Origin: Cepaea nemoralis
Lineage: Eukaryota; Mollusca; Gastropoda; Stylommatophora; Helicidae
Assembly: GCA_014155875.1 (NCBI GenBank)
Contig: JACEFZ010028315.1
Coordinates: 1 to 64,000, forward strand
Direction: 5' to 3'
DNA length: 64,000 nucleotides
How positions within the stretch are numbered: position 1 is the stretch's first letter; every line of letters starts with the position of its first letter. Position numbers and translations under genes: made by a program. The notes under the pieces are model-generated. The model had not been told where the DNA came from. It did no database searches and saw only the letters and a list, made by a program, of their open reading frames with translations. Below, piece after piece: positions 11,401 to 23,176 of this stretch.

Positions 11401-12420
11401 GATCTGATGGCAAACTTTTTAACCCATCAAGACTCAAGGCAAAGACCACAATATGATCAAGATGCAGACGATGCACCAATGACTACTCATGCAGCAGAAG
11501 ATCGCTAACGGCTCATAGATCGTTTTGCAGCCGCCTGCAAAGACTTTGGGCTCACCATCTGCATAAATAAAACACAGGTGATGAAGCATGATGCTGGTGT
11601 GCATCCGTCAATCAACATTTCTAATTACGAATTGAAGGTCGTCCACGAGTTTGTGTATTTGGGGTCGACACTATCACATAATCTTTCATTAGAGACATAA
11701 ATCGACAGACGCATTGGAAAGGCAGCCGCAACGTTTTCCAGGCTAACTAAAAGAGTTTGAGAGAATAATAGACTAACAGAGCGTACAAAAGTTTAAGTAT
11801 ATTGTCAGCACACTACTCTATGGGTCTGAATCCTAGACCCTGCACTCACGACAGGAAAGAAAGTTGAATTCCTTCCATATGAGATGTCTGAGACGTATCC
11901 TGGGCATATCATGGAAAGACCACATTACAAACACACATGTGCTTGAAAGAGCAGATATTACCACAGTGCACTCCCTCCTCAAGCAGAGACGCCTCCGGTG
12001 GCTGGGCCACGTATCTCGAATGGAGGATGAACGTATTCCCAAAGATCTCCTATACGGAGAACTAGCCACAGGAAAGATGCCAACCGGAAGACTCCAAATG
12101 CGATATACGGATGTATGTAAACAAGATATGAAAACCCTTCGCATAGATCCAGACACGTGGGAAAGAGTTGCAACAGACAGATGTTCCTGGAGAAGAGATG
12201 TACGAAACGGACTGGTGCTCTTTGAGCGCAATCTGATCCAACAAACTGAGGATAGGCGGCACAGGCTTAAAACGCAGTCACTTACTGCAGGACCTGCCTC
12301 GTCTTACAGATGCGGAAACTGTGACAGAGATTGTCACTCTCGCATTGGACTATACAGTCACCAGCGGTGCTGCCAGGTACCTCCCCAGTGGCACAACTCT
12401 ATAGTCCTTCAGGACTGAAA
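8470..12420 (+). mobile_element. LINE family B, near full-length, dead
   Basis: A 5' leader at about 8470-9190 shares blocks with the leader of LINE A (for example 'cgacggtgggag' and 'aagctgggca.cccccag'). It is followed by endonuclease, RT, a C-terminal region and then a (CTA)n tail from 12427. The 5' boundary is approximate and no target duplication was found. Confidence 0.7.
9194..12418 (+). pseudogene. LINE family B endonuclease/reverse transcriptase, broken
   Basis: Order of domains: APE endonuclease (9300-10060), with 'LGDFNARVG' at about 9737-9763 and 'SYHSADCDTDHSLV' at 9997-10038; RT (10690-11560), with 'GKAPGKDSIPPEI', 'LYKNKGDRSD', 'AFIDHTKAFEHV' and 'SGVKQGCV'; then the C-terminal 'FHMRCLRRILGISW' region (11873) and a terminal CxxC finger-like segment ending at 12418. 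At least six frame changes or stops occur, for example near 9840, 10160, 10590, 11005, 11456 and 11700. It is a close relative of the intact LINE A at 40448-43663. As in LINE A, no ATG lies upstream of the conserved endonuclease N-terminus in its frame. Confidence 0.85.
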
Positions 12421-12425
12421 GAGGC

Positions 12426-12620
<195 letters not shown>

Positions 12621-13214
12621 AAGTTGTAATGCCCGTTTTCACTCATGCTGATATTGGGCATTTTATATAGAACTATAATTTTATAGACCCACCGGCTCTC
12701 CTTTTGTGATATATTGTGTATATGATGTACACGTCGAAGCTGCATCCCTCGATTTCTATGCCTCAAATTTAATACGGTTTCGTTACCCAATGACATTCGA
12801 TTAGAGGCTAACAATGAAACATGTGGATATATTCTGTCTAAAGCACAGGAAACATAAAACGCTAGCCAGACAAATGTACACGTATCCAATTCCCTTCTAT
12901 GAGAGCTCATCAATACATGTGACATTCTTTCTCACGTTACTTCAATGACATGAATGTTTCCCACAGGGTCTGACATTTGGCGCCATGTCGACAACCTCAC
13001 TTTTCCCCAACCATTAACACACAAAAGTGGACCAAAATAAGCAGTACTTGAAAAATCATGGCCCACGTGAGAATAGATAGACGCAGCGTTGAGTTTATGC
13101 TCACTTGTGTATACTCCTAGACAGAATAGCTTATGCATTAAAAAATGTTGGTGTTTTCGCTCGGTTTGAACTCCAGCGTAGTTTATACACATGTTATTAC
13201 TTCTAGCGCATTAG
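12621..13214. other. No gene recognised
   Basis: No coding, RNA or repeat signal that I can support. Confidence 0.4.
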
Positions 13215-13224
13215 GCTGATTTGT

Positions 13225-13375
13225 GCGTTTGGGTTAGTTTTCCCTGTTACCGGTGTCTCTCGCCATCAAGCGAACCCACTCCGACTTCAGAGTCATTTAT
13301 AATTTACGTCCCCAAGTCAAGGACGAGAAGTCAAAATTTTACTCCAAGTGACCGGTGTAGGGGCTGAACAGACTA
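13225..13375 (-). mobile_element. SINE family 3
   Basis: The reverse complement matches the SINE at 29835-30025 across 'ctctgaagtcgg', 'gggtttgctt' and 'acactggtaa'. The tRNA-like head is degraded ('gttcagccccta' at the B-box position). Confidence 0.65.
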
Positions 13376-13564
13376 CCTCGGCATCAGGCATCCTGGTATC
13401 CTTTTAAACTGGGTTTTGAAGTTTAATTATGAGACTTAGCGTCCCATAAGTGAATTTCTACCAACTATTAATTAACAAACATTGTCACAGGTTTCGTCAT
13501 TATTATATGCGGTGGTCTCATTATATTTCCTGTACACTTGTTTAACATTTCGTCAAACTTAACA

Positions 13565-13652
13565 CTTGCAAGAGCCCAGTGGCTCAGCTATGCAGCCGAC
13601 ACGGTTCTCCTCTCAAGCAGCTTGGAGTGCTTAGGACAGTTAATCCTGCTTG
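13565..13652 (+). pseudogene. Small RT catalytic-core fragment
   Basis: Encodes 'WLSYAADTVLLSSSLECLGQL', which looks like the LINE YADD box with the first Asp changed to Ala. Only about 30 codons are recognisable. Confidence 0.45.
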
Positions 13653-14140
13653 CTAAAAGACACCAGAAACATTACTTAAATGTCGGCGTCTCGTCTTTGA
13701 CTTGGGCACATAAATTACAGTACATCTGAAATAATAATGCGTTCGAATGATGACATGGGCACAGGTAATAAGGAATCTCAAGCCTCAAGCAGAACCAGTC
13801 CAGTGCACACAGTATCAGAAGCCACAACAAGCAGTAGCACGAGCTCAAAGCCAGTTAGCAACAAACAATTAATACAAATAGAAAAAAAAAAAACATGTCC
13901 ATGGACAAAACTACAGCCATCCTGCAGTCATAAAGGAAAAGCAGCGAAATATGCCAGGCAAGAAATCGTGCAATATACTGTTTATGACTTCTGTGTTTAA
14001 GTTAATGATGGAATGACACAGATTTAAAAAAAAAACAAAAAACTGCAATCAGTCTAAAAGTAACCTCTATAATGCAGAAATTCAAAATGCAACAAACTTT
14101 GAACACTTTGGCTCCATAAATAATAATAGTGGGAAATGTC
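13653..14140. other. Unrecognised stretch with a small open frame
   Basis: An open frame at 13737-14000 (87 codons, Ser/Thr-rich then Lys-rich) has no family that I recognise. It contains a poly(A) run and lies between repeats, so it is probably not a gene. Confidence 0.25.
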
Positions 14141-14143
14141 GAA

Positions 14144-15167
14144 AAGATGTCGCATGGAGACTGACGCTAACAGTACAGAGGGTAGACAACACGAAGTCGC
14201 ATGGAGACTGACGCTAGAAGTGTAGAGATTAAACACAAGAAGACGCATGGAGACAGACGCTAGTAGTGCAGAGATTAAACACAAGAAGACGCATGGAGAC
14301 AGATGCTAGTAGTGCAGAGATTAAACACAAGAAGACGCATGGAGACAGATGCTAGTAGTGCAGAGATTAAACACAAGAAGACGCATGGAGACAGATGCTA
14401 GTAGTGCAGAGATTAAACACAAGAAGACGCATGGAGACAGATGCTAGTAGTGCAGAGATTAAACACAAGAAGACGCATGGAGACAGACGCTAGTAGTGCA
14501 GAGATTAAACACAAGAAGACGCATGGAGACAGACGCTAGTAGTGCAGAGATTAAACACAAGAAGACGCATGGAGACTGACGCTAGTAGTGCAGAGATTAA
14601 ACACAAGAAGACGCTCGGAGACAGAAGCTAGTAGATTAGAGGGTAAACAACACGAAGTGCCAAAGAGACAGACGCTAGTTGTGCGGAGGTTAAACACACG
14701 AAGTTGCATAGAGACAGACGCTAGTTGTGCGGAGGTTAAACACACGAAGTCGCATAGAGATAGGCGCTAGTTGTGGAGAGGTTAAACACACGAAGTTGCA
14801 TAGAGACAGACGCTAGTTGTGCAGAGGTTAAACACACGAGGTCGCATAGAGACAGACGCTAGTTGTGCAGAGGTTAAACACACGAAGTCGCATAGAGACA
14901 GACGCTAGTTGTGTAGCGGTTAAACACACGAAGTCGCGTAGAGACAGATGCTAGTTGTGCGGAGGTTAAACACACGAAGTCGCATAGAGACAGATGCTAG
15001 TTGTGCGGAGGTTAAACACACGAAGTCGCGTAGAGATAGGTGCTAGTTGTGCAGAGGTTAAACACACGAAGTCGCGTAGAGACAGGCGCTAGTTGTGCGG
15101 AGGTTAAACAACACAAAGTCGCATAGAGACAGACGATGTAGTGCAGAGGTGAAACAACACGAAGAAA
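14144..15167. repeat. 46-bp minisatellite, about 22 copies, two subfamilies
   Basis: The period is 46 bp (for example gaagacgc at 14239 and 14285). Units 14239-14620 read 'gaagacgcatggagacaga' with 'tagtgcagagattaaac'. Units from about 14640 onward read 'cgaagtcgcatagagacag' with 'ttgtgcggaggttaaac'. Confidence 0.95.
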
Positions 15168-16240
15168 CAATAGCATAACCTCATTCAGCAAATTGATATA
15201 TTAATTCTAAGAACATGCATGCTTCCTTTGGCAACAATCAGATCTTAATTTGTCGAGGTATTTGATTGACCAGGGACATGTGTCCTTTATTTAGGCATTG
15301 TCCCCATTTTGTTGAAACGGTTTCCAACAACTGCGTGCCCAAAATGTTCAATGTTTTAGTTGCCTATTGTATCACCTGATGTCTAGATAGCTAGGTCTTT
15401 TTGTAATTTATCAATACATATATAATCTACTTGACTTAATCTTGTAGCATTGAATGAGTTATAACTTTTCCATGTTTTCATACTTCCCATTATGCTTCAT
15501 GTAACTTGCTTCGTTGGATCAATCCCACAGCATGTTTACAACCCTATAACCCAGCTTTACAGCCCAGAAAAAACACAGCTCTTCCCAGGCCGTAAGCTAA
15601 TACTCATGTGACAGTCTCAAATATCCCGCGATGCCCAGATATCCTGTTCTCCCTAGCGAGGTATCTATTACCAAGGTCGGATTATGAAGATCACCACAAA
15701 CCTCTAGTTTCCCCATTAGCGACCAGGTTAATGTCGAACAAACAGTAAAAAAAAAAAACGAATAGTATCATAGCAGTCATTGCTATTAATGACCACACGT
15801 ACTATCATAATCTTACCATCATCACCATCATCATCACCTAATTCTCTCCCTAGATTTAGCTGTTGTCACAATCATAGAGCTGTATAATAAGGTAGCACTT
15901 TGCAGTAAGGTGGTATGTGGGCCTTTGTCACTTGTTATTGCGAATCAATACATGTTACATGTACGTTTCATTTATTTGTGTGGCCATTTTATATTTGATT
16001 CTTAGGTTCTTGATTGAACATATTTGTAAATATTTTTCTTACAGTGATTACATTGTTCATTATTTCTTCACTTGATCACATTATCGTGTTTCAATGATTA
16101 CACCTTTTTATTTTCTCAGCTGCGATATTTAGATTATATGCAAACATATTACTTAGTTAGTAAGTTAGTAAGATAGTCAATCAGTCAGTCAGTCAGTCAA
16201 CAGATCATTCTCATTGCACGTGGAGCTATTAGTCCATAAG
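15168..16240. other. No gene recognised
   Basis: AT-rich. A poly(A) run lies near 15748 and (TCAG) repeats near 16178-16200. No gene or RNA signal. Confidence 0.4.
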
Positions 16241-16244
16241 ACTC

Positions 16245-16356
16245 CCCTCTATATATAATCATATCTAACTGTTTGCACACCTTCGGCTCCACATTTTCTT
16301 ATCTGGTACCTTTCACAACTGAACTTCTGTTCCGCCTTCCTAGCAACGAAGGACAT
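16245..16356 (-). pseudogene. LINE family C fragment
   Basis: About 110 bp matching 8353-8465, including 'gtttgcacaccttcggctcc' and 'ctttcacaactgaac'. Confidence 0.55.
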
Positions 16357-16541
16357 ATAATGACCTAGCAACGGGCCATACCTAGACTTTTTTTCTATTT
16401 ATGATTTAATATTATTAAATGTTCTAATTTCATGTTTTTCTTTAGATCTATGTGTGTTGTTCCTGGGGAAGATTATTATAATCGAAAAGTTGATTCGCCC
16501 CCCCCCCCTTTCAACTGTGTGATTTACATTTGAGAGCTCGT

Positions 16542-17031
16542 CCGTGTCAAGTCTTAGCCAGATGTGACTGAGCTACTGTATGACAGTAGACGGTACTACC
16601 TGCTTTCGGTTAGCACCGAATGTTGGGCGGCGATCACCAAACCCGACACACCACATTGTGACAACGGGCGGAGAAGTGCAATGGGGAGGGTGCAAGCCTT
16701 ACCCTAGTGCGAGAAAATGCAACCTTAAGAGTAAATGTCATGGCAGGGCAGACCAGGTCCCAAGCCTTGTCCGGAAACAGGTCTAGGGTGGAAGCTCCGA
16801 CAGGCGGACAGTTAGAGCATTGCTTTGCTGATTTGACAGCTATCTACAGCTTGTCTTGTTCCAGACGTATTGGTGTTACCTTTCTTCTGCAGTAAATTAG
16901 ACAGGCCGAGAGAGGGATCATGCTGCATGGACAACACATGGTCTCTAAACTCATCCCAGGTTTTGTTATTGACAGACATAACTCCATATTACAAACTATC
17001 GTCTGTCAAGACGATAAGGTGCAAGTCAGTG
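16542..17031 (+). mobile_element. Non-autonomous derivative of LINE A (5' leader fused to 3' end)
   Basis: Positions 16542-16986 align with the LINE A leader (39756-40215), including 'acagtagacggtactacct', 'ggcagggcagaccagg', 'gctccgacaggcggacagtt' and 'gagagagggatcatgctgca'. The match then jumps at 'ataactccat' straight to the LINE A 3' end ('caaactatcgtctgtcaaga', compare 43687-43706). The whole coding region is absent. GAGCTCGT (16534-16541) and GAGTTCGT (17032-17039) may be a target duplication with one mismatch. Confidence 0.75.
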
Positions 17032-17289
17032 GAGTTCGTTGTTGTTCTGTTTTTATTTCCTATTATTAGTCCATAATTGCTGTTACTCTCAGTAACTCAT
17101 CCAGTGTGTAGCGACTGATGACACCAGTCCTGTGTTGGTTGACTATTCTTCTTTAGCTCCTCGCATTGCGCTCAAGTCTAGCTTCACCCCGTTGTACTTG
17201 CTGCTCTTGCAGTCTGGTGAAAGTTGCCGTAACACATCTACCCCCATGAGTCCTTTACTCACCCTGCCTCCCTTACGCCGTTCAGGATG

Positions 17290-17472
17290 TCAGCCCGGGG
17301 TTCCTTTCTCCTCTGCTGTCCACAGCAGCCAAGCCAGCAAGTCTATCCGTTCGTTTCCTCTTACACCCGAGTGCTCTGGCACAAATATGAAACAGATATT
17401 AGTTGTCTTGATCTCTTCATAGATTGAAGTCATTGTCTCCTGCCAAGCAAATCTCGATCTCCCGTAACACAC
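17290..17472 (-). pseudogene. RNase H fragment of a LINE
   Basis: The minus-strand frame contains 'FVPEHSGVRGNERIDLLA', the last RNase H motif (PGHSGvxGNExAD) seen in I/Jockey/ingi-type LINEs. It is inverted relative to the copy that follows. Confidence 0.6.
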
Positions 17473-17609
17473 ATTAAAACTGTGTTATATTTAAACACTG
17501 AAGTAGCTTTTCGATGGTTGGATGAGATCGCTACAACACACAATGAATTCATTACGGATTCACGGAGTGAATCAAGGTGAATATATCAAGGAATTCAAGG
17601 AATTTTTCG

Positions 17610-18015
17610 TGTAGAATGGCTTGTCTCGCTTCAGCGGTCACAGATTGTGAGAATTGTCTCGATTTTCTGCCCTGGTAATGCGGGTGTGCGGGGGAATGAA
17701 CGGGCTGATTGGCTGTCATGGAATGCACCGCTCGGTGGTAGATTACGTATGGACAAGGGAGAGGTGGTCGGGCGACTGGTGGAGAAAGTGGTGGAACCGA
17801 CTAAGCACCCATATGTTTAGAAAAATGGTATTGCGAATGGTCGGCAGGGGCTATGGACGAATCTCAAAACTGAGAGGGAAGACCAGGAGAACTTTCAATC
17901 AGATGGCAATTGGAACCATTAGCGATATGTCTCTTCGCTGGATGTTGAGCGAGGGGGCGGAGCGCGCGTGGGAATGTCCTGAATGCAGTGATATCGTTTC
18001 TTAGCCCAACTCAGC
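17610..18015 (+). pseudogene. LINE family E 3' end (RNase H, ACTCA tail)
   Basis: Starts 'gcttcagcggtcacagattg', as at 55431. It encodes a degraded 'PGNAGVRGNERADWL' RNase H motif and ends 'gcagtgatatcgtttcttag' plus a CAACTCAGCTCAAC-type tail. The open frame at 17654-18004 is in a different phase from the RNase H and is a chance frame. Confidence 0.65.
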
Positions 18016-18185
18016 TCAACACAGAAGCTGTAAACAGTGTATTGCGTGATTTCTCGCCTGGCATAGTTAGTTGCATCACGTTGGGAGCATACTGTAGAGA
18101 AATATGCCAGGCAGGAAATCGTCTTTTGATGTATTCATACTGACGTATGAAGGTGACAAATATCTGATGACCGTGGAAATCTAAT

Positions 18186-18536
18186 TTCTGAGGAAAATGC
18201 AAAGAATGCCATGGACAGACAGAAAAACCACTGGCCGAGTCCTTCAAGAAACAAATGAAAATCGTAAACTGATTAGAGAAATTAGTCGTAGACAGTCACA
18301 ATTTTTTTGGTCAACTTATAACAAGAAATAAGTTGGAAAACTTGGTGACAACTGGCGAGATCGAGAGGAAGAGAACAAGGGAAAGGAAGAGAAGCAAATA
18401 CCTGAACGATTTGGCACGTGGCATGGTCGAGACAAGAACACTGAGTTGATCCACGACTCTGGTTATCGAGTAAAAACACGAAACATGACCCCAACAGTTA
18501 TCGGCATGGTACTTGATGATGATAATGATGATGATG
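18186..18536 (+). pseudogene. LINE family D 3' end with (ATG)n tail
   Basis: Matches the family D 3' end ('tttctgaggaaaatgcaaag', 'atccacgactctgg', 'cggcatgg'). It ends in an (ATG/GAT)n tail, into which the LTR element inserted. Confidence 0.7.
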
Positions 18537-18541
18537 AAGGT

Positions 18542-19149
18542 TGTCAGCGACTTGCGCTGCAGATTCTCAAGACTTCGCTACTTTCGCACTGCACAAAATA
18601 ACAATTCATGACATTTGCGAAAGGAATGCAATTTATTCAGAGCAGACATTTGAATGGCTCGACGAGCGTTGTACTTCATCATCATACACAACATGAATGC
18701 ATTAACGTGATGATAGATGATGTTAGCATTTCACAATCTAAATGAACAGCCCTATGTTTGCCTATGGCCTAGAAAGCTATCGCATTGGTCAAGGATACGA
18801 CTGCTCTCTCTACCGTCTCCAGTCAGTCTGTCCACACGCTACACATTCCGTGGACAAGCACGGACACTTTACTCTCCGTGCAGTAGCCCTTATTGCGTGC
18901 ATGGTCTTGCCAGCACGCTGGCTGGTGAGTTCGAGTAACCCGCCATATCACGGTTACTCGCAAGGACCAGCTACCCAATTGCTTGGGGAAAGCCCTCGCT
19001 CATCTGTACTCGTCGACCTCTGGCCTGACACAAATGTGTCTCCTTGTGAGGCTATTAATAGTACTCGGTGTCTCTCTTCTGTCCGGTGTCTCGCTACTAG
19101 CCTAGTGTTAACTCATTACTTCTGTAAGGTCTTATTGGGGATGCTGACA
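18542..19149 (-). repeat. 3' LTR of the Gmr1-like element
   Basis: 608 bp, five mismatches to 25469-26076, no length difference. The outer end is preceded by AAGGT. Open frames inside it (for example 18742-19257) recur in the other LTR and are chance frames. Confidence 0.95.
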
Positions 19150-19165
19150 GGGTCCCCTCCTCTCC
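19150..19165 (-). promoter_or_regulatory. Polypurine tract
   Basis: On the minus strand, GGAGAGGAGGGGACCC immediately precedes the 3' LTR. This is the expected primer site for plus-strand DNA synthesis. Confidence 0.7.
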
Positions 19166-21149
19166 GCGAAGTGTTACTTCTCTTTTTCTTATGTTTGAAA
19201 CACTTCTGGTCACAAAAGAAAAATTGGTTGTCCCCAATTTTGTCAGATCTCCAATAAGTATAGGACTTTCTAGTTTGGGGATAGAACAATATCTTCTACC
19301 TTCATTCACAGTGTTCTATCTTTTCACTTGGCTAATTCAGTAGCTCATGTCTCAGTATAGTTGGTTCTATAGATATCTTTGGGATAGGTAGTGAACCGGA
19401 AACCGTTGTCTTCTGACTTATGTCCTGGCTTCTGTCGTTTGACCCTATGTCTTTTGACTTTCACCTATTGACTTCCGTCTTGACCTGTTCCTCCAATTGC
19501 CCGAAATGACAACCCACACACAAGTTGACTCTATTATGAGTACAATACATGAGCACAAAGTGTTCATGTTCCCATTAATATCCCCTCCAACTCTATACAC
19601 ACAGCTCTACTGTTCACCTTCTTGCTTCCGCATGTGAAAAAGCTATATTCACTGTTACATTTAGGTTTCTAATAATTTATTGTGTCCCCTGAATTTAGAG
19701 TTATTGTTCTTTGAACTGAATGGTGTGTGCATCTTTTATGTGTTCGTTTTCCTGTTTGTTTGCGTGTTTTCTAATAAACTAAAGTGTACTTAACTCTCTA
19801 ACGTGTGTATGCGTTAGTGTACTAAATGTGCGTGTTCCTTCGAGCGCCGCAAATCGGTTTATTGTGGTTACAAACGTTCGTTATTTTTATTTGTGACCAC
19901 AACTCCGCTTTCTGAAACTCAAAGTACGTTCTCTATATACTCTGTTAAAGTGTGGCTGTAACACACATAAAAAACTCGACAACACATTGGATACACAGAT
20001 GACACGAACAAGTCAAATTCCGCTGTCTTTCTCTCTCGCTCTCTTTCTTTCAATGTTTACTAAGTTTTTGCATTCTCTCCTCGCATTTTCTCTTCTTTCA
20101 TACATCTTTCATACCCTTTCATACTGTTCTTTCACTCAACCATTCTCTCGTCATTAAAATATGTTTCATAGCATTAAATACATAAGCATTATATATACAA
20201 TAAATGATTGGCTGAATTATAACAGTAATCACGCCAAATGACTGTGCGTTTTGTTTGCACGCGTCATCTCTATACAAAAATATACATAGTTATAAGGATG
20301 GTTTGTTACCGATCCTGTCATAGTAACTTCCATAGTTTGGTGTGCTGACCTAAATTACCCTCAAGGGAAATAATTTAATACTACTTTCATTTAAGAAAAA
20401 TGGGTTAATTACCTTAAATGTTATTTGTGAAAATGATGATATTAATTCCTAAATGATTTGGTTAGTTTTGAAATGATATTTCAAATAAATGGATGTGTAA
20501 ATGATTATGATTGTATGTTAACAAACTAATATAAGACCTAACCATTGTATTTCTATAATTGATGTTCTAATATATGGATTATTAATTAAATGATGGTGAT
20601 TTCTAACTATGCAAATAAGAAAATAAAGTTATATATGCATTTACACTATTTGCAATAGAATAAATAATAGAAAAATGAAGTTATAGATACTGTAAATAAA
20701 ATAATAATGTAAATATATCACAGTTACATTTCTATATCTAACTACACTAAGACGAAGTCTTCCTCTGCATTGTGAAGATGGAGCAATATTCTTTGTAGAC
20801 TATTATAACATAGTTCATTCCGGCAAAGTTTCTTATGCTCTCCTCGAAGGATAGTGTATTAATATAGTTGCCTACTACATTATGTAGGTTCGTAGCTAAC
20901 CCTAGAATGTTATTCGGGGTCTAAGCGTTTGTTCAATCTATTCTAAATTCGGGGTCTAGCCTGGGTTCACTGTCTTCTTGGCGTTGGTTCATATATACTG
21001 ACCCATGTGTGTATCAGCGCATGTTAATTCTGCGTCTGTTCGTTACACTTCTTATTGCACTGTTATATTCAGACAAATTATATATCTGGCGATGATAACG
21101 CACTTACAATATGTCTTAATCACCACATATGGCACTGGTTTAACTAATA
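19166..21149. other. Non-coding 2-kb segment inside the LTR element
   Basis: AT-rich, with no sizeable open frame on the element strand. Near 20945-20965 'aaattcggggtctagcctg' resembles the leader next to the 5' LTR (25453-25470). That hints at a rearranged duplicate of the leader. Confidence 0.5.
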
Positions 21150-21497
21150 CTACAGTATCACTGTTTCTGGTGGTGTATGGTCGATCCCTTCCTGTAACTC
21201 AGGTATTTGAATGGATGATGGACGACTCAAAATGTCTGCAATCGTATTTAATCTCCCTTTTAAATGCTGAATAGTAAATGTGTAATTTTGGAGAATTAAA
21301 GACCACCTGTAAATTCTATTGTTGGTAGGATGTCCAGATTGCATCACAGACAATGGAGAGTTATCGGATTGGATTACAAACTGTGCTCCTGCCAAAAATC
21401 TGTGAAACTTTCTCACGCAATAGATCAAACTAAGGCCCTCCAATTCTGATGCTGAGTATCTTCCTTCAGCAGGAGTAATCTTGCGACTTACGTACAT
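21150..21497 (-). pseudogene. RNase H domain of the Gmr1-like pol
   Basis: 116 codons. It contains 'YVSRKITPAEGRYSASELE' and 'FVIQSDNSPL', both typical of Ty3/gypsy RNase H (catalytic Glu and Asp regions), and ends with the conserved 'ADILSR' and a tail. The preceding segment with the first RNase H Asp ('LRTDAS') is in another frame (21497-23056), so a frameshift near 21497 separates the two. Confidence 0.85.
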
Positions 21498-23056
21498 TAC
21501 GGGGTGGAACGTCCGTCGTAGGACTGTCCTAGTATCCCAGATATGGATACGGCACTCGCATCTGTGCGTAAGAAATAAGTGAGTTTTGGGTTAGGCATAC
21601 GAAGGATAGGTGGAACGCTGAAAAAATATTTCAATTTTGACAACGCACTAATTAATCGTGCATCTTTCACAGATAACTTAGACGAAGCTTTTAAGATGTT
21701 AGAAAAAACACTGGTGATTTCTGCCAGGTTTGGAATGAATTTACTATAGTAGTTTACCAGACCCAGTAAACTTCGGACCTGTTTCTTGGTCATTGGCATT
21801 GTTAAATTCAGAATCTTAGTGACGATTCTGTCATCAGTTTTCAATTGGCCCCTGCAGATGGTATGACCCGGGAAGTCAATTTGTTCCATGCTCAACTCTA
21901 CTTTGGACGGCTTAGCTGTGAGTCCAAACAATCTCAATCTGTCGAAGACTTGTCGACGTTTCGGTAGGTGTTTTGTCCCGTCTTTCGTCTGACTACATAT
22001 GTTATTTCTATATGCTGAGATATTTGACGCAGTTGCGTTTACTGTAGGAACTGGTAGTTCCATCTCGTCCAATATTGTTGTGCTGCTATTTGTGTGTGCT
22101 GTTATCTGGCTAAGTGTGTTTGCGTTGTCGCTGTCGTGTGTCGCCCTACCTAGTGAAGTTGAGTTGTGTATGTATGTCGTCTCATTGCTTGGTGTTGGTG
22201 CAATCTGTTCGTCTGTCTGTTGTACTTGTTGTAGAAAATCTGGTTTCAGGATGTTGATATGAAATATCTCTAAGTGTTCTTTTATCGATATTTCATGATC
22301 CGCATCTGATATTTTGCGTTCAACGTTGAGAGGCCCTTGGCAAAATGTTAGTACCATATTATGTTTATCAGTTAGTTGAATCACAACCTTTTGGTTTGGT
22401 TTAAGGTGAATCGTTTTAGTACCCTTGTTTGGATAGTTATGGTTTCCATTACTCGACACCTGCATTAGGGGTCCAGTAATATCGACCGCTATACTCTCAA
22501 GTGGTCTAGATGCTATCACTGACCGTTGCACTTCGGCCTTTACATGCTTTTTCTTTCGTACACGATGTTGACACACAGTACAAGAGCGACAGAAAGATTT
22601 TATGTCCGAACAGAATTTCGGCCAGTAAAATTGTGATAGAATTCTGGCTCGCGTTTTATGATAGGCCAAATGTTCAGCAAACGGTGGTGAATGTGCGATT
22701 TTTAGCACCTTTTCCCGGTATGTTACAGGTAACACCGTCTGCTGAATTTCATGGTTATTATATGTGTAATATCGCATGAGAATTCCGTTAACCTTTTTAA
22801 AGTACCAGGAAGAATTTTTAGAAACTTTCTTTCGCTCACACAACAAGTTAAAATATGGTGTGAGTGTTTGGTCGGTGCTTTGTGCCTCGATTAACTTTTG
22901 GCGAGTATTGTTGGTATCTGCACCACTTGGTGTTAATAGCTGTAGTGTTTCATTTTGTAAGTCAGTATAATTTGTTTCTGTATCTGACTTAGTTACAGCG
23001 TTGACCATGTGTGTTTCATTCCAGGCTTTTATGTTGTCGTCTGTACATTCTTTCAC
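21497..23056 (-). pseudogene. Gmr1-like pol: integrase remnants followed by RT remnant
   Basis: 519 codons. In order: protease C-terminal region; integrase HHCC zinc-binding region ('AEHLAYHKT', then 'FCRSCTVCQ'); the start of the integrase core ('AVDITGP', first catalytic Asp) that stops abruptly; an integrase C-terminal module with a GPY/F-like 'FCQGPLNV'; a Ser/Thr-rich linker; then the end of RT ('FDRLRLFGLTAKPSKVELSM', 'KKQVRSLLGLVNYYSKFIPN') and the start of RNase H. The rest of the integrase core and the RT catalytic YxDD region are missing, which indicates two internal deletions. Confidence 0.88.
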
Positions 23057-23176
23057 TGCATCAAGACATCCTAAAATAAGATCCGTACATGGATCTTGGA
23101 GGATAGCGCATGTAAATGTGCCGGTAAGGAACGGGGTATTGATATGCGCTTTTGCCAGTGGATATTTCTCGATGGT

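Noticed and set aside
13737..14000. 87-codon Ser/Thr-rich frame
   Set aside because: Starts with ATG but has low-complexity composition, a poly(A) run and no recognisable family.
14144..15167. CRISPR-like array
   Set aside because: 46-bp units are contiguous with no unique spacers, so it is a minisatellite in a eukaryotic genome.
17654..18004. 116-codon plus-strand frame
   Set aside because: A shifted frame over the LINE E 3' end; the RNase H motif is in another frame.
18742..19257. 171-codon frame repeated at 25669-26106
   Set aside because: Lies within the LTRs on the strand opposite to the element's coding strand and continues into unrelated flank in each copy.
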